Below are positions 18,959 through 28,877 of a stretch of 36,842 nt of DNA, piece after piece; position 1 is the first letter of the stretch, and each line of letters opens with the position of its first letter. The DNA lies in contig VBBR01000014.1 of NCBI GenBank assembly GCA_005881615.1, positions 1 through 36,842 on the forward strand. The letters run 5' to 3'. The notes under the pieces are model-generated. The model was not told the origin of the DNA. It worked only from the letters and a program-made list of their open reading frames with translations, and made no database searches. Origin of the DNA: Candidatus Bathyarchaeota archaeon. Lineage in GTDB: Archaea; Thermoproteota; Bathyarchaeia; 40CM-2-53-6. Position numbers and translations under genes: made by a program.

Positions 18959-18997
18959 GACCCACCTTCCTATGGTGGGTCTCCCCTTTTTCTTTTC
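18959..18997 (+). terminator. Hairpin plus T-rich terminator
   Basis: GACCCACC-ttcctat-GGTGGGTC followed by tccccTTTTTcTTTTc, directly after the TAG of the beta-propeller gene. Confidence 0.7.
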
Positions 18998-19158
18998 AAC
19001 GTTCGTAGGAGATAGTGCTGAATCACTTCGGTCGAGACTCATTTCGCACAGCCTACAACATGGAGGGTTCAGTCTAGGCAAGAGCTGCCTTCGATCGAAA
19101 AGCCAAAGTGAAAATAGGAGCAACAAATCTGCACACTATTGGGCGGAGTGAGGTTGCG

Positions 19159-19365
19159 ATGAGTGACGAAGATGACATGAGTGAAGACCGGGAGTTGGAA
19201 GAAGAAACCGATGAAGAATCGGAAGAACATGTCTCCGAAGAAATAGAGGAGCGAGAAGAAGAGAAGGAGTCGGAGACGGAAAGGGAATCCGAAGTCAAAG
19301 CGAGAGAGCGAGAAAGAGTTCAGAAAACGCAGAGTGGAAAGAAACCGGTCCGGCCCAAGCAGTAA
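19159..19365 (+). CDS. Highly charged acidic low-complexity protein
   Basis: MSDEDDMSEDRELEEETDEESEEHVSEEIEEREEEKESETERESEVKARERERVQKTQSGKKPVRPKQ. Confidence 0.5.
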   Translation: MSDEDDMSEDRELEEETDEESEEHVSEEIEEREEEKESETERESEVKARERERVQKTQSGKKPVRPKQ

Positions 19366-19399
19366 GCCATTCTTCTAGATCACCGACTCTCTACTGCAG

Positions 19400-21361
19400 T
19401 CAGGAGCCAAGATGCTTGAGAAAGAACTCCGTTATCCTCGAATAGCAAGTCACTCTATTCTTGAACCGAAGCACGTCGTGCCCTTCGTCTTCGAAGACGA
19501 GATAGTCGACTTGAACGCCTCGTTTGCGCAGGTCCGCTGCGATCTCAGCTGACTCCGGCTCCGGGACCCTCGGGTCGTTCTTCCCCTGGATGATCATCAG
19601 TGGAGCTGTAAGATTCGCTGAGTAGGTCTTCGGCGAGTGCTCCAAGAGCATGTCACGATCTTTCTCCGGGTCTCCAACTGCCAGCCGAATGTAGGGCATC
19701 CAAGATGGTGGGGTTCGGGAAGCCCACTTTGGCAAATCGTAAGGCCCGAACATGTCCACAGCAGCCTTCCACATGTTCGGAAAGCGGGAAGCCAGCGTTA
19801 GAGTCATGAAGCCGCCGTAGGATCGTCCGACGACACCTTTGCGCTTGGAGTCGATCCTCGGATCCTTCTCAAGATGTTTCAACCCTTCAAGATGGTCTTT
19901 GACGTCGTTACCTCCCCAGTCCCTGTCGACTAGCTTCATGTATTTCATGCCATACCCGCTGCTTCCTCGGACGTTTGGGACGAAGACCGCGAACCCGTTC
20001 AATGTTAAGAACTGTATTAGAGGCATCGAGAACCATGTGAAATCAGGTCTCTCCTGGCCTTGAGGCCCGCCGTGAACATACTCCACTAGTGGGCGCGGGC
20101 CGTTGTATCCGAGCTGAGACGACGGAAGATATAGTCGGGCCGAAACCCTCAGCCCGTCCCAAGTGGTGTAGCTAGCATCTTCCCCAGCGGAGAGATAATC
20201 CGCTGGAATGCCCAAGACTCTCTCGTCCGAAAGACGAGTAGGGGCGCTCTTTACGTTTGGAGGATAGAGGTAGAGTTGGGAGGGTAGGTTAGCCTTGGTA
20301 AAGGACAAAACATACTCCACTGTAACTGGCGGGTCCTTGTTCACTTGCCAGTCTAGTCCTTGAATTACGCCATCGGAAAGCTTGCCCAGGCCACAAAGAG
20401 TTCTGGTGATTCTGAATGATGGTGGATTCCCGGCGGTGAAAGTCCCTTCGTAGACCCATGAAGCACCGTCGATATTGTAGCTGAGAACGAAGAGGTCGCC
20501 CTCGACCTTCTTTGACCCAATAAGTTCTCCGACTCCTGAGTGTCTGAGCCCATGAATCTGAACGTCGAATGGTTTGGAGGGGTTACCGAATCCGAGATAG
20601 GTTAGGCCTCCGCTGTCGTGAAAGATGCTCGATACGAAGAGCAGTCCTTTGTCATTATCTACGAAGTTGCACCAATCGATTCCGGACGGCGGGGCGGTCC
20701 TACCGCCTCTCTCAGCCAGAGGAATACCGTAGAGTAGTTTCCGCTCCTTCATTCCCTCCTCCCAGTAGAATAGGACAACGTCGCCGGCGGTGTAGCCGTC
20801 ACCAAGGATAACCTTGGAGTGATCAGAGTTGACGCCGCTACACTTGTTGCCGTAGAGGCTTTTTCCAAGGGAAGTCACATCACCGGTTGTTAGATCAACG
20901 CGCAAGCATTCTGTCTCAGGATTTTTCCTGTCATCTCTCTCGAAATATGCAATGCTCTTGTCAATATCGCACTCAACGCAAGCCAGCTTCTGGTCTTGGT
21001 ATCTGTCACCTAGGCCCTTTTCGGGAATACCTCCTTCAACCGGGATGAGCATCGGCTGGTAATTCTCGTTTCCCAGCTTGTCCATCATAACCAAAACCTT
21101 GCCCTGCTCAGGCAGAACGTAGAAATTGTGTCCGTCCATCAAATGCGGATTCACCAACGCCTGGCCTCCGGGAAGGAGTGGCTGAGGAATACTTCCGTTC
21201 TTATCCATGGAGTAGAGGCTCAAAACACCGCTGAAATCGGACAGGAAGAACACCTTGCTCCCGACGATCTTCGGTGCAAGGAGTAGGCGGGCGGAAAGAA
21301 GAGATTCGATTGGAAAGTGCGGTTTCGTTGTTGGTCTAACTAGAGTTTCGGTAACTGTCAA
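19400..21361 (-). CDS. S9-family prolyl oligopeptidase/acylaminoacyl-peptidase
   Basis: YVHGGPQGQERPDFTW, NVRGSSGYGMKYM, GRSYGGFMTLTLASRFP (Ser nucleophile), IIQGKNDPRVPEPES, FEDEGHDV. Confidence 0.93.
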   Translation of the reverse strand: MTVTETLVRPTTKPHFPIESLLSARLLLAPKIVGSKVFFLSDFSGVLSLYSMDKNGSIPQPLLPGGQALVNPHLMDGHNFYVLPEQGKVLVMMDKLGNENYQPMLIPVEGGIPEKGLGDRYQDQKLACVECDIDKSIAYFERDDRKNPETECLRVDLTTGDVTSLGKSLYGNKCSGVNSDHSKVILGDGYTAGDVVLFYWEEGMKERKLLYGIPLAERGGRTAPPSGIDWCNFVDNDKGLLFVSSIFHDSGGLTYLGFGNPSKPFDVQIHGLRHSGVGELIGSKKVEGDLFVLSYNIDGASWVYEGTFTAGNPPSFRITRTLCGLGKLSDGVIQGLDWQVNKDPPVTVEYVLSFTKANLPSQLYLYPPNVKSAPTRLSDERVLGIPADYLSAGEDASYTTWDGLRVSARLYLPSSQLGYNGPRPLVEYVHGGPQGQERPDFTWFSMPLIQFLTLNGFAVFVPNVRGSSGYGMKYMKLVDRDWGGNDVKDHLEGLKHLEKDPRIDSKRKGVVGRSYGGFMTLTLASRFPNMWKAAVDMFGPYDLPKWASRTPPSWMPYIRLAVGDPEKDRDMLLEHSPKTYSANLTAPLMIIQGKNDPRVPEPESAEIAADLRKRGVQVDYLVFEDEGHDVLRFKNRVTCYSRITEFFLKHLGS

Positions 21362-21492
21362 GACTAGATCGCAGATTCAAAGGATAACCTAGTGTATCAA
21401 GCTTTTCGAAGAGATAGTCTATGGACGTTAGCAGACAAGAAAAAAGTATGGGGAGAGAGGGGGATGTTCGGTTTCTCCTTCAAACTTGCGGA

Positions 21493-21732
21493 TTAGTGTT
21501 TCGTGGATTCGACTTCGTGAATCCACACGACCTTGAGTCCGGCGCCCTTGTGATGATTCACAACTGCGTCCTTGGCTTGGCGCATCGAGGACACAATAAA
21601 TTCGGTCCTCTTTCTTGTGTAGAGTATGTCGTGATGGGTCACGCCAAACTTGTCTTGCGGGGCGTTTTTGGGGTTGCTCTAGCTGTTGGCGGTCAGGGGT
21701 CCCATCGGATGATTGTCGATGAATTTTGGCAT
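21493..21732 (-). pseudogene. DUF4242-like small protein, interrupted by an in-frame TAG at 21679-21681
   Basis: Minus strand reads MPKFIDNHPMGPLTANS[TAG]SNPKNAPQDKFGVTHHDILYTRKRTEFIVSSMRQAKDAVVNHHKGAGLKVVWIHEVESTKH*; the family-like stretch EDRIYCVLDAPS lies in another frame of the same DNA. Confidence 0.65.
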
Positions 21733-21892
21733 GTCGAGACCAATTTCTAACCAGATAAGGGCTGAACTCGGAGTCTCGAACTATCGAGAGTTAGCGAATC
21801 TGTGGAACCCGCCAGTTCCCAAGTAAGCCATTCTCTCGGGAACGTTTAAAACGCCGTCGGTGTGTCCAAGCCGCGCCGGTAGACTGAAGGGT

Positions 21893-22480
21893 ATGAGCAA
21901 AGAACTCAAGAAAATCCCCGAGGTCAAGGTCTTCGGTATGTGGCCCACAGCGGGCATCGAAGCAGAGGATCCGGGATTAAAACGGTACATCTCAGCTCGC
22001 CCAATTCTCCTTCCTCATACAAGCGGTCGACATGAACACCAGCGCTTCCGAAAATCCACCATCAACGTCGTGGAAAGATTGATCGATGATATGATGAGGC
22101 CGGGGATTGCCGGAGGTGGCAAGGCTCGCGCAATCAGCATCGTTCGTAACGCGTTCGACCTGATTAGCATTAAGACCCACAAGAACCCTATCGAGATCCT
22201 GGTCCGCGCCATTCAAAATGCAGCGCCCGCGGAAGACGTGACGAGAATCGCGTACGGGGGTATCGTCTACCCGATATCTATAGACATAGCGCCTCAGCGA
22301 AGAGTCGACATAGCGTTGAGACATATCACCCAGGGTGCAAGAGCAGCCTCGCACAATAATCCTAGAAGCGTTGACGAATGTCTCGCCGACGAACTCATAC
22401 TTGCAGCCGCAAGGGATCCTAAGAGCGCTTCTGTCCGGAAGCGGGACGAAATAGAGAGAATCGCGTTATCGTCTCGCTAG
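21893..22480 (+). CDS. rps7: 30S ribosomal protein uS7
   Basis: SARPILLPHTSGRHEHQRFRKSTINVVERLIDDMMR...GGKARAISIVRNAFDLI...NPIEILVRAIQNAAPAEDVTRIAYGGIVYPISIDIAPQRRVDIALRHI. Start set at the internal ATG (MSKELKKIPEVKVFGMW). Confidence 0.95.
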   Translation: MSKELKKIPEVKVFGMWPTAGIEAEDPGLKRYISARPILLPHTSGRHEHQRFRKSTINVVERLIDDMMRPGIAGGGKARAISIVRNAFDLISIKTHKNPIEILVRAIQNAAPAEDVTRIAYGGIVYPISIDIAPQRRVDIALRHITQGARAASHNNPRSVDECLADELILAAARDPKSASVRKRDEIERIALSSR

Positions 22481-22487
22481 GCGTATC

Positions 22488-22754
22488 TTATTCTCTCTCA
22501 ATGTTTCCTGTACTTCTCCATCTTTGAAGGAGAAGAAACCCTCCGCCGATTGCAACGCCGACCAGCGTAGAGGCAAGGTATCCGTTCAATAGGTAACCTA
22601 CCGGCCAAGCGTTCTGCGTGATCCAATCTTGCATGTATCTGTTAGACTGGTAGTCCGCCGAGACACCAGACAACAGAAGCACTATGATCACAAACTGTGC
22701 AAAAGCGATGAGGAGATTTGTGTCGGCGCGTCGGATTCTCCTAGCCCTTGCCAA
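22488..22754 (-). CDS. Small membrane protein, 2 TM
   Basis: LLIAFAQFVIIVLLLSGVS and YLLNGYLASTLVGVAIGGGFLLLQRW. Confidence 0.55.
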   Translation of the reverse strand: MARARRIRRADTNLLIAFAQFVIIVLLLSGVSADYQSNRYMQDWITQNAWPVGYLLNGYLASTLVGVAIGGGFLLLQRWRSTGNIERE

Positions 22755-22830
22755 TCTTCCCGCCTCGATTCAGTCTTCACACCTAAGCCTGGGAAAATAA
22801 CTTACGCTTAGGGGCTCTGTTGACTTATCG

Positions 22831-24810
22831 TTGGATGCCTCTCTGACTATATCCCATCTTTATACCACAGCGGCCGCGGTTCGTTGCAACTTGTTCAATG
22901 TCGAGAAAGAACCCTTTGCGAGCTCATCGCTAAGCTCTCAAATTGAGAGGGCGGGAACACTGCTTCAGAATGGCGCTCTTGATCAGATTGAAGGCTACAG
23001 GACCCGGTTCGAGGCGGTGGAAGGGTTATACGAACGACTCTTTCAGAACATCATCAAATCTGATTTTGATTGCGCGTCGGCATACGAAACTGCTAAGAAA
23101 TTCTTTGGTTCAGATACTGTTTCGTTCGCAGCAGTAGACGGAACGGAATACTCACGCCCTCTCTTCGACCTCGTTGTCTTCCTAGGAGGGTCTTATGCCT
23201 CACGTGGAACGATAAACTTCTCCGCTACGCACTCCCCCTCAGTCGACTATGAGGAACAATTTCTCAAAACCGGACGGGCGCTGTCCAGTTGTGTCCCGGT
23301 GTATGTGAATGAGGTTCCGGAGATTGACCAGAGCTTCCTTCATCCCGGCGAAAGTACCGAGATGTCGTTGTCAAGGCCGTTGACGGATGAAGCCATTGCC
23401 AACAACTCCACTATCCCAATGTGGATTATGACCTTCTCCGAGTACTACCTCGCCTACAAATTAGCTACGGAGTTAGATGGTCCCAGAATTATTTTCTTGG
23501 ACAGAAGCCTAGCAACCAGTCTTGCTAGCCTGATCTACGACACGTCAAAGCGAAATCTCTGGAAGTCAAACGGCTCCCTATACGGGCTCGATGTTGACGG
23601 GATTCCAATCGACATCAACGACCTTGCCTATGGACGCCACCACATCGACAATCCCAAACTCGACCTTCCGGCTCCCCGAGGCGACTATCTACGTTACAGG
23701 TGCTGGCTAGCTCTCGAACGTCACGGACCGCAAAGCCTCGATTCACTATGCACCCTCTTAGGAATCACCGAGCCAGACAGGCGAAGGCGGATAGAACGAA
23801 TACTTCGCAAATCAAAACTTGAAGGATTTCTAGAAGAACTCCTCGGAACATATGGGCTGAAAGAACGGTATGTGGGCACATGGACCAGGATCAAGACTCT
23901 CATCGAAACGATAGGTCGGCGAATGTTCGAGGAAAAACCCAAACAGAACCCTATGAGGGTGTGGAAGAACAATGACTGGCACTGGCTGACAACCCAAGAC
24001 CTAGCGTTTCTCACGCTCTTCACCCTCAACCTTCTGATCGAAGAATGTTGGCGCAAACAAATTCTCCTGGTAGGGCTCACTAAGGACACCGCCGCCCGGG
24101 ACCTGAAGAATCACGTCCTGCCGGTTCTCTCCTCCAACAAGATTTGGTCCTCGGACATCACCCAGCAAGATCTCAGTCGTATCCCTAACACAGACAGGAT
24201 GATGATTCAGACATTGAGCGTATTCAACTACGAATCCATGAAAGTCCCATGGTCCCTCGTAGAGTACGACTCAGCCTTCCTCATGATCGTGCCTGATTTC
24301 AAGAAACAGCTAGGCTTTGTTAGCGGGGCGATTCGGAACAAGATAACACCGGAGAGACTGTTTCTGAAATCCTACATTCAGCTGTCCCAGACTGATATCG
24401 ACCCCCAGCTCCGCAGCAATGTCCTGCTCCTTGACAGACTGTCCTACCCGGAGTTCGATTATCGTCCAGACTCGACACTCGCGTTCAAACACATCTATGG
24501 CAACGCCGAAGAAACTGTCAGGCCAATCGTTTTCCGGGACAAGACCGTTCCCAATCCCATCCAGGAGCTTGTCATGCAGACTCTTCGCGCTATGACGAGT
24601 AATAGTATTCCTGAGCTCTTCGGCTATAACAAGCCGCTGTTCATTGCGGACAAGGTGGCAAAGTGGCATAATGAGGAGATGAGGCGGATCATCGATACTA
24701 CGGGCAAATGGCTTATGAACAATCCCAGCCTCCGACACTTCGTATTCTACATGAGCACGTTCAGGAAGAGGAGGAGCGAGATTGAAGGTAGTCGAAGAGA
24801 CAGCTTCTAG
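22831..24810 (+). CDS. Large NurA-domain nuclease-like protein (659 aa)
   Basis: SFAAVDGTEYSRPLFDLVVFLGGSYA, RIIFLDRSLATSLA, ILLVGLTKDTAARDL and C-terminal FIADKVAKWHNEEMR fit NurA motifs; immediately upstream of a HerA ATPase. Confidence 0.75.
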   Translation: MDASLTISHLYTTAAAVRCNLFNVEKEPFASSSLSSQIERAGTLLQNGALDQIEGYRTRFEAVEGLYERLFQNIIKSDFDCASAYETAKKFFGSDTVSFAAVDGTEYSRPLFDLVVFLGGSYASRGTINFSATHSPSVDYEEQFLKTGRALSSCVPVYVNEVPEIDQSFLHPGESTEMSLSRPLTDEAIANNSTIPMWIMTFSEYYLAYKLATELDGPRIIFLDRSLATSLASLIYDTSKRNLWKSNGSLYGLDVDGIPIDINDLAYGRHHIDNPKLDLPAPRGDYLRYRCWLALERHGPQSLDSLCTLLGITEPDRRRRIERILRKSKLEGFLEELLGTYGLKERYVGTWTRIKTLIETIGRRMFEEKPKQNPMRVWKNNDWHWLTTQDLAFLTLFTLNLLIEECWRKQILLVGLTKDTAARDLKNHVLPVLSSNKIWSSDITQQDLSRIPNTDRMMIQTLSVFNYESMKVPWSLVEYDSAFLMIVPDFKKQLGFVSGAIRNKITPERLFLKSYIQLSQTDIDPQLRSNVLLLDRLSYPEFDYRPDSTLAFKHIYGNAEETVRPIVFRDKTVPNPIQELVMQTLRAMTSNSIPELFGYNKPLFIADKVAKWHNEEMRRIIDTTGKWLMNNPSLRHFVFYMSTFRKRRSEIEGSRRDSF

Positions 24811-26647
24811 ATATTTCACGGACTTCGACGGGCGCTTCAAAGCCCGCCTGAGCCAGGTAACACCTGCGTTCATGCCTGTGGCGACCCACGAGCTGACCGG
24901 CACCTCATCACGCTACGAGTGTAGGATCAAGGTCGAATACAACAAAGACATCATGAGCCTCATCGAAGAAGGAATGCTTGTCGCAGTACGCAACTTCAAG
25001 TCGAACCAACGCCAGCAAAGATACTCCCTGATGGTCATTAGCCGTATCTGGCCCGAACATTACGGGCTAAAAGGCTTGTCAGAACACAGCTACTACCCGA
25101 TGCAGTTCGAGATCATCCAACAATCTGTCCGTGACTGGGACACCAGCGACAAATCAACCATGATGGTACAGATCAGCGCTCTACCCATCAACTATGACTT
25201 GCTCATTGACGGTGATGGCGAACCGAAGTATGAGAAAGGATTCTCCTATCCAGTCATCGCTGCCGAAGCCAACATTCTGAACCGCGATATGATCAGTCAC
25301 ATGTACAACAAGCGAATCCTCGACAAGATCGGCTACAAAACAAAGACGACGACCAGCGATGCGTACAAAGACCCACGCATCGGGACAATCCAGATGTTCG
25401 AGTCCATGGAAGAAAAAATCCCGATCTATCTCGATTTCGAGTCAATGGTCCGTTACCATTTCGGAATCTTCGCTTTCACAGGCGCGGGAAAATCAAACCT
25501 TCTAGCAAACACCCTGAGGAGAATTCTCCTCCATGCTCCCGAGATCAAGGTTGTCGTGTTCGATATCTCCAGCGAATATCCATTTCTATTGATGGACCTG
25601 TTCGCCGACGAGAAGATCCCCTCGAAGATTATCCTGGAAAACCCCGTAGCCTCGGTTGACCAATTCTATGTCAGCGTTGTCAAGCCTCGAGATTACGAGA
25701 ATGATGATAGGGTCCGGAAGGTCTTTGCGAGGATTTTCAGCCAGAAAAAGATCAGCTACTACCTCAAACCCGAATCCAAAATCCCAACCTACGGGGACAT
25801 TCTGGATGAACTTACCAAGATGCGGGGAGATAATCTGGAGAAGCCGCACTACATTAACGCGCTAGACCGGATACGACAGTTTGTCAGCGATTACAAGCAC
25901 GAGAACGAGAAGACCGATTCGACCTTTGTAAACGAGGAATTCCTAATTGGCCTCGACCAAGCTGGACAGAGCGCTGTCAAAGAGTTCAGCATATCCGACC
26001 GAAGCGGAGTGTACTCATGGGCCACGTCTCGTCTCGCACTAACTGAGAACATCAAACGAGCCGACAAAGAGAAGAAGAGCGCAGGTGGGCTCGATATTGA
26101 GGGCATCCGGGACCTCGTCGAGAAAGAGTCCCGGTTGACCTGCATATCAATATCGGACCCTGTTGCCATCAAAGAGCTCGTCATTCATCTAGCTCGTGAG
26201 TTCCTGCAGCGGCGGAAGCGATCTTTCAAGGTCAAACCCCACGTACTATTCGTATTCGATGAAGCTCAAGAGTTCGTCCCAGACCTGTCTGGTTCAGGAG
26301 GAATCGACAAAGACTGCTCAAGGGCCGTCGAAACTCTGCTCCGGCAGGGCAGAAAATATGGTCTAGGAGGGTGCCTTGCAACCCAGAGAATCGCTTATCT
26401 CAACACCAACGCGCTTCAACAACTGCACACGTATTTTGTAGGAACTCTCCCCCGACCGTATGATCGGACCGTCGTGAGTGATACTTTCACGATTGACAAG
26501 CAGATCCTGGAGAAGACTCTCGAGTTTGCTCCTGGGGAATGGCTTCTCTCCAGTTTCATCGCTACTGGCATGGAGAACGTTCCCATCTTCATAAGAGCAG
26601 ACAACGCCGAAACCGAAGTCGAAAAAACGCTAGATAGGCTGGCGTGA
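24782..26647 (+). CDS. herA: HerA-like bipolar DNA-translocating ATPase
   Basis: FGIFAFTGAGKSNLLANTLRR (Walker A), HVLFVFDEAQEFVPDLSG (Walker B), RAVETLLRQGRKYGLGGCLATQRIAYL; N-terminal beta-barrel (HAS)-like segment. Confidence 0.88.
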   Translation: MKVVEETASRYFTDFDGRFKARLSQVTPAFMPVATHELTGTSSRYECRIKVEYNKDIMSLIEEGMLVAVRNFKSNQRQQRYSLMVISRIWPEHYGLKGLSEHSYYPMQFEIIQQSVRDWDTSDKSTMMVQISALPINYDLLIDGDGEPKYEKGFSYPVIAAEANILNRDMISHMYNKRILDKIGYKTKTTTSDAYKDPRIGTIQMFESMEEKIPIYLDFESMVRYHFGIFAFTGAGKSNLLANTLRRILLHAPEIKVVVFDISSEYPFLLMDLFADEKIPSKIILENPVASVDQFYVSVVKPRDYENDDRVRKVFARIFSQKKISYYLKPESKIPTYGDILDELTKMRGDNLEKPHYINALDRIRQFVSDYKHENEKTDSTFVNEEFLIGLDQAGQSAVKEFSISDRSGVYSWATSRLALTENIKRADKEKKSAGGLDIEGIRDLVEKESRLTCISISDPVAIKELVIHLAREFLQRRKRSFKVKPHVLFVFDEAQEFVPDLSGSGGIDKDCSRAVETLLRQGRKYGLGGCLATQRIAYLNTNALQQLHTYFVGTLPRPYDRTVVSDTFTIDKQILEKTLEFAPGEWLLSSFIATGMENVPIFIRADNAETEVEKTLDRLA

Positions 26648-26681
26648 GAAGCTGATTCTGGGACTGGACCCCCTAATTCGA

Positions 26682-27944
26682 TCAAGATGCTCTTCGAAAG
26701 ATCTTGTCCCTCAATGTCTCCCGGAAGGCAGAGAAGACAACAATTTTCTTGCGCTGCACGACAACCTCCACAACCGCGAGAATCAGAAAGATGATTCCCA
26801 CAAGCAATCTAGTCTCGACGATTGCTGTCGAAACCACCCAGAGAACGATGAGAATTGTCGCATTCGACACGTCGTATTCGAGGTCGAGGAGTGCCGCGCA
26901 AGCATAGAGCGATTGAGCCATTGTCAGAAAGATCTCGACGTCATGTTGGCCAATTGGAATCGTTCCCGTCAAGCTGCCTGAACTAATCACGAATACTATC
27001 GGGATCAGTGCGACCAAGGCAGTCAATTCGTTGACTGATGATGACATGAAGTTGAGAAGCGCAGTCGGAGCCAATCGTATCGTCCGAGCCCAATTGAAAG
27101 CGGAGACCTTCTCGGGAAATTCTGAAAGCACGGGCGCTATCCATTGGATGGAGAAGAACACGGCCCCAGTTCCCAAGAGGGGGACGAGGAAGGAGACGGC
27201 TATGGTTCGGATCGATTCGACGAAGGCGTCGGTCACGAAGACGAAGGTGAGCGCAGCAAAGACGAACAGCCCGACGATCGCGGCGAGTCTGCGTGCCATA
27301 GGCTTTACCTCCATCAGTGCTCGAGGCGGCCCTTCGAGAACTTCGTCTGTCTCGTTCTTGTCAGTCGGCAGCCGGAAGAGGAGCCACATATATCCGACAA
27401 AAGTTGCTCCCAGAATTAACGAGTCGAGGAGAGACATCTCGCCTCGTATGATGACGAATACATAGTAGATTGACGAGCCAATCATGAACACAAGCTCGAC
27501 ACTCTGTTCTTTCCGGAGCGCTATGCTTGTGGGGCCGGTTTGCCCGTTTCGTCGTTTCTGGATCATTACGGTGAATAGTATGAGCGGCCAGCCCAGTCCG
27601 GTTAGCAGTCTGTTGGCTCCTGTGAAGTTGGCGATCACGTTCGGGATCCAGCAGTCGACAGTACAGCCCAGGGGGTCTTTGCCCGCCTTCCAGGCTATCG
27701 TTCCCTCAACGAAATATTCTGGAATCGTCTGAACGATCGCAACAAGTGCGAGCGCTAGTCCTTTGCTGATGGAGAATTCTGAGGCTTCTGCTGCCCAGGC
27801 GATGAGGAGTGATGCAGCGATTACGGCTCCGAAGGTGAAGAATGCGACTGTGTAGTTGGGTTGGCGTAGAACCAGCACTACAAAGATCGAGATCAGTGCC
27901 CAGGCGATGAGGAGTGAGTATTCAGCGAGAATCTTGCCCCGCAC
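26682..27944 (-). CDS. Sodium/calcium exchanger (CaCA)-like membrane protein
   Basis: VQTIPEYFVEGTIAWKAG, VIANFTGANRLLTGLGWPLILF and second repeat SSSVNELTALVALIPIVFV resemble CaCA alpha repeats; about 11 TM. Confidence 0.75.
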   Translation of the reverse strand: MRGKILAEYSLLIAWALISIFVVLVLRQPNYTVAFFTFGAVIAASLLIAWAAEASEFSISKGLALALVAIVQTIPEYFVEGTIAWKAGKDPLGCTVDCWIPNVIANFTGANRLLTGLGWPLILFTVMIQKRRNGQTGPTSIALRKEQSVELVFMIGSSIYYVFVIIRGEMSLLDSLILGATFVGYMWLLFRLPTDKNETDEVLEGPPRALMEVKPMARRLAAIVGLFVFAALTFVFVTDAFVESIRTIAVSFLVPLLGTGAVFFSIQWIAPVLSEFPEKVSAFNWARTIRLAPTALLNFMSSSVNELTALVALIPIVFVISSGSLTGTIPIGQHDVEIFLTMAQSLYACAALLDLEYDVSNATILIVLWVVSTAIVETRLLVGIIFLILAVVEVVVQRKKIVVFSAFRETLRDKIFRRAS

Positions 27945-28077
27945 TATTCGGCCCCCTCAAAAATGGACGCGCTGGCCGGAAGCACTAGCTCTCGGTTCGC
28001 TCAACATGCGAGCTTTGGTAGAATACTCTTACTCTCAGGCCCGATCAGGGGTCGTTGAGTCATGTCAGGCTGTAGCC

Positions 28078-28788
28078 CTAGTGGTGGTTTTCCCTTTTCT
28101 CAGCATGGTCCATGGATATTGCGTAGGAGAGGACTAGGAAGGGGTCGAATGATGGATTCTGGATCTCGATACAGTAGGAGTCGCGCACGCTTACCCATTT
28201 CTTGTGGATCTGCGCTATTCGGGACCCGTCTGGTGACTGGACGCTGTAATCATGTTCTAGGATCTTTCCGTGGACCTTTGCTATTTCCTGCCCCGAAGCG
28301 TTTTCCATCCACCATTGGGTTCCGATCAACTGAAGGATTTTCTTCTTAATGACGGCCTGTAGCTGTCCTTGGGGGTTGTAGATTTCGAATGTGGGCCGAA
28401 TGGCGATCACTTTGCCATGGATCTCGCCCAACCGCGACCCGTCTGTTCCCTCGAACCAGAACTTGGGCCCGAAGCTCACGAGTTGTTGTTTGACGTAGGC
28501 GAGTAGGTTTCCGCTTGTGTTCTTGATTGCGAAAGTGTCTCGTATGGCCAGGATTTTCTGGTCGACAATATAGCTGTTTTCTCTGAATGGGGTGTTCCAT
28601 GCCCCTGGTTGGCTCATAGCGGGTTGAGTCGTAGCCTGGAAGCTGACCGTTGCCCCGCAGTGGCCGCAGAAACGGCTGCCTGGGAGGAGTGATTGGCCGC
28701 ATGACGCGCAGACTGGATTCGTCATCAAAGGTGAATCAGGCCTCACGTGTGTTGCGGCATCTAAAATAGAGTTATGTCCCGTAGACAC
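28078..28788 (-). CDS. Zinc-ribbon plus LURP-one-related (tubby-like) domain protein
   Basis: CASCGQSLLPGSRFCGHCGA followed by repeated IRDTFAIKNTSGNLLAYVKQQ..IHGKVIAIRPTFEIYNPQGQLQAVIKKK strands. Confidence 0.78.
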   Translation of the reverse strand: MSTGHNSILDAATHVRPDSPLMTNPVCASCGQSLLPGSRFCGHCGATVSFQATTQPAMSQPGAWNTPFRENSYIVDQKILAIRDTFAIKNTSGNLLAYVKQQLVSFGPKFWFEGTDGSRLGEIHGKVIAIRPTFEIYNPQGQLQAVIKKKILQLIGTQWWMENASGQEIAKVHGKILEHDYSVQSPDGSRIAQIHKKWVSVRDSYCIEIQNPSFDPFLVLSYAISMDHAEKRENHH

Positions 28789-28877
28789 CCTCGGAGTCGT
28801 GGCAGTGGAGAGTGCGTTTCGTCACGACAAAAGGCGCGATTTTTTCCTAACACGTAGAGCGGAGAATAGTTTGGAGT

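Noticed and set aside
19074-19298. Minus-strand Ser-rich ORF antisense to the acidic protein
   Set aside because: Shadow frame of GAA/GAG-rich coding sequence giving a Ser repeat.
21421-21750. Plus-strand ORF 21421..21750
   Set aside because: Antisense to the DUF4242-like sequence, whose family resemblance is much stronger.
26704-27732. Plus-strand ORFs 26704..26907, 27031..27465, 27144..27419, 27484..27732
   Set aside because: Antisense shadows of the CaCA-like exchanger gene.
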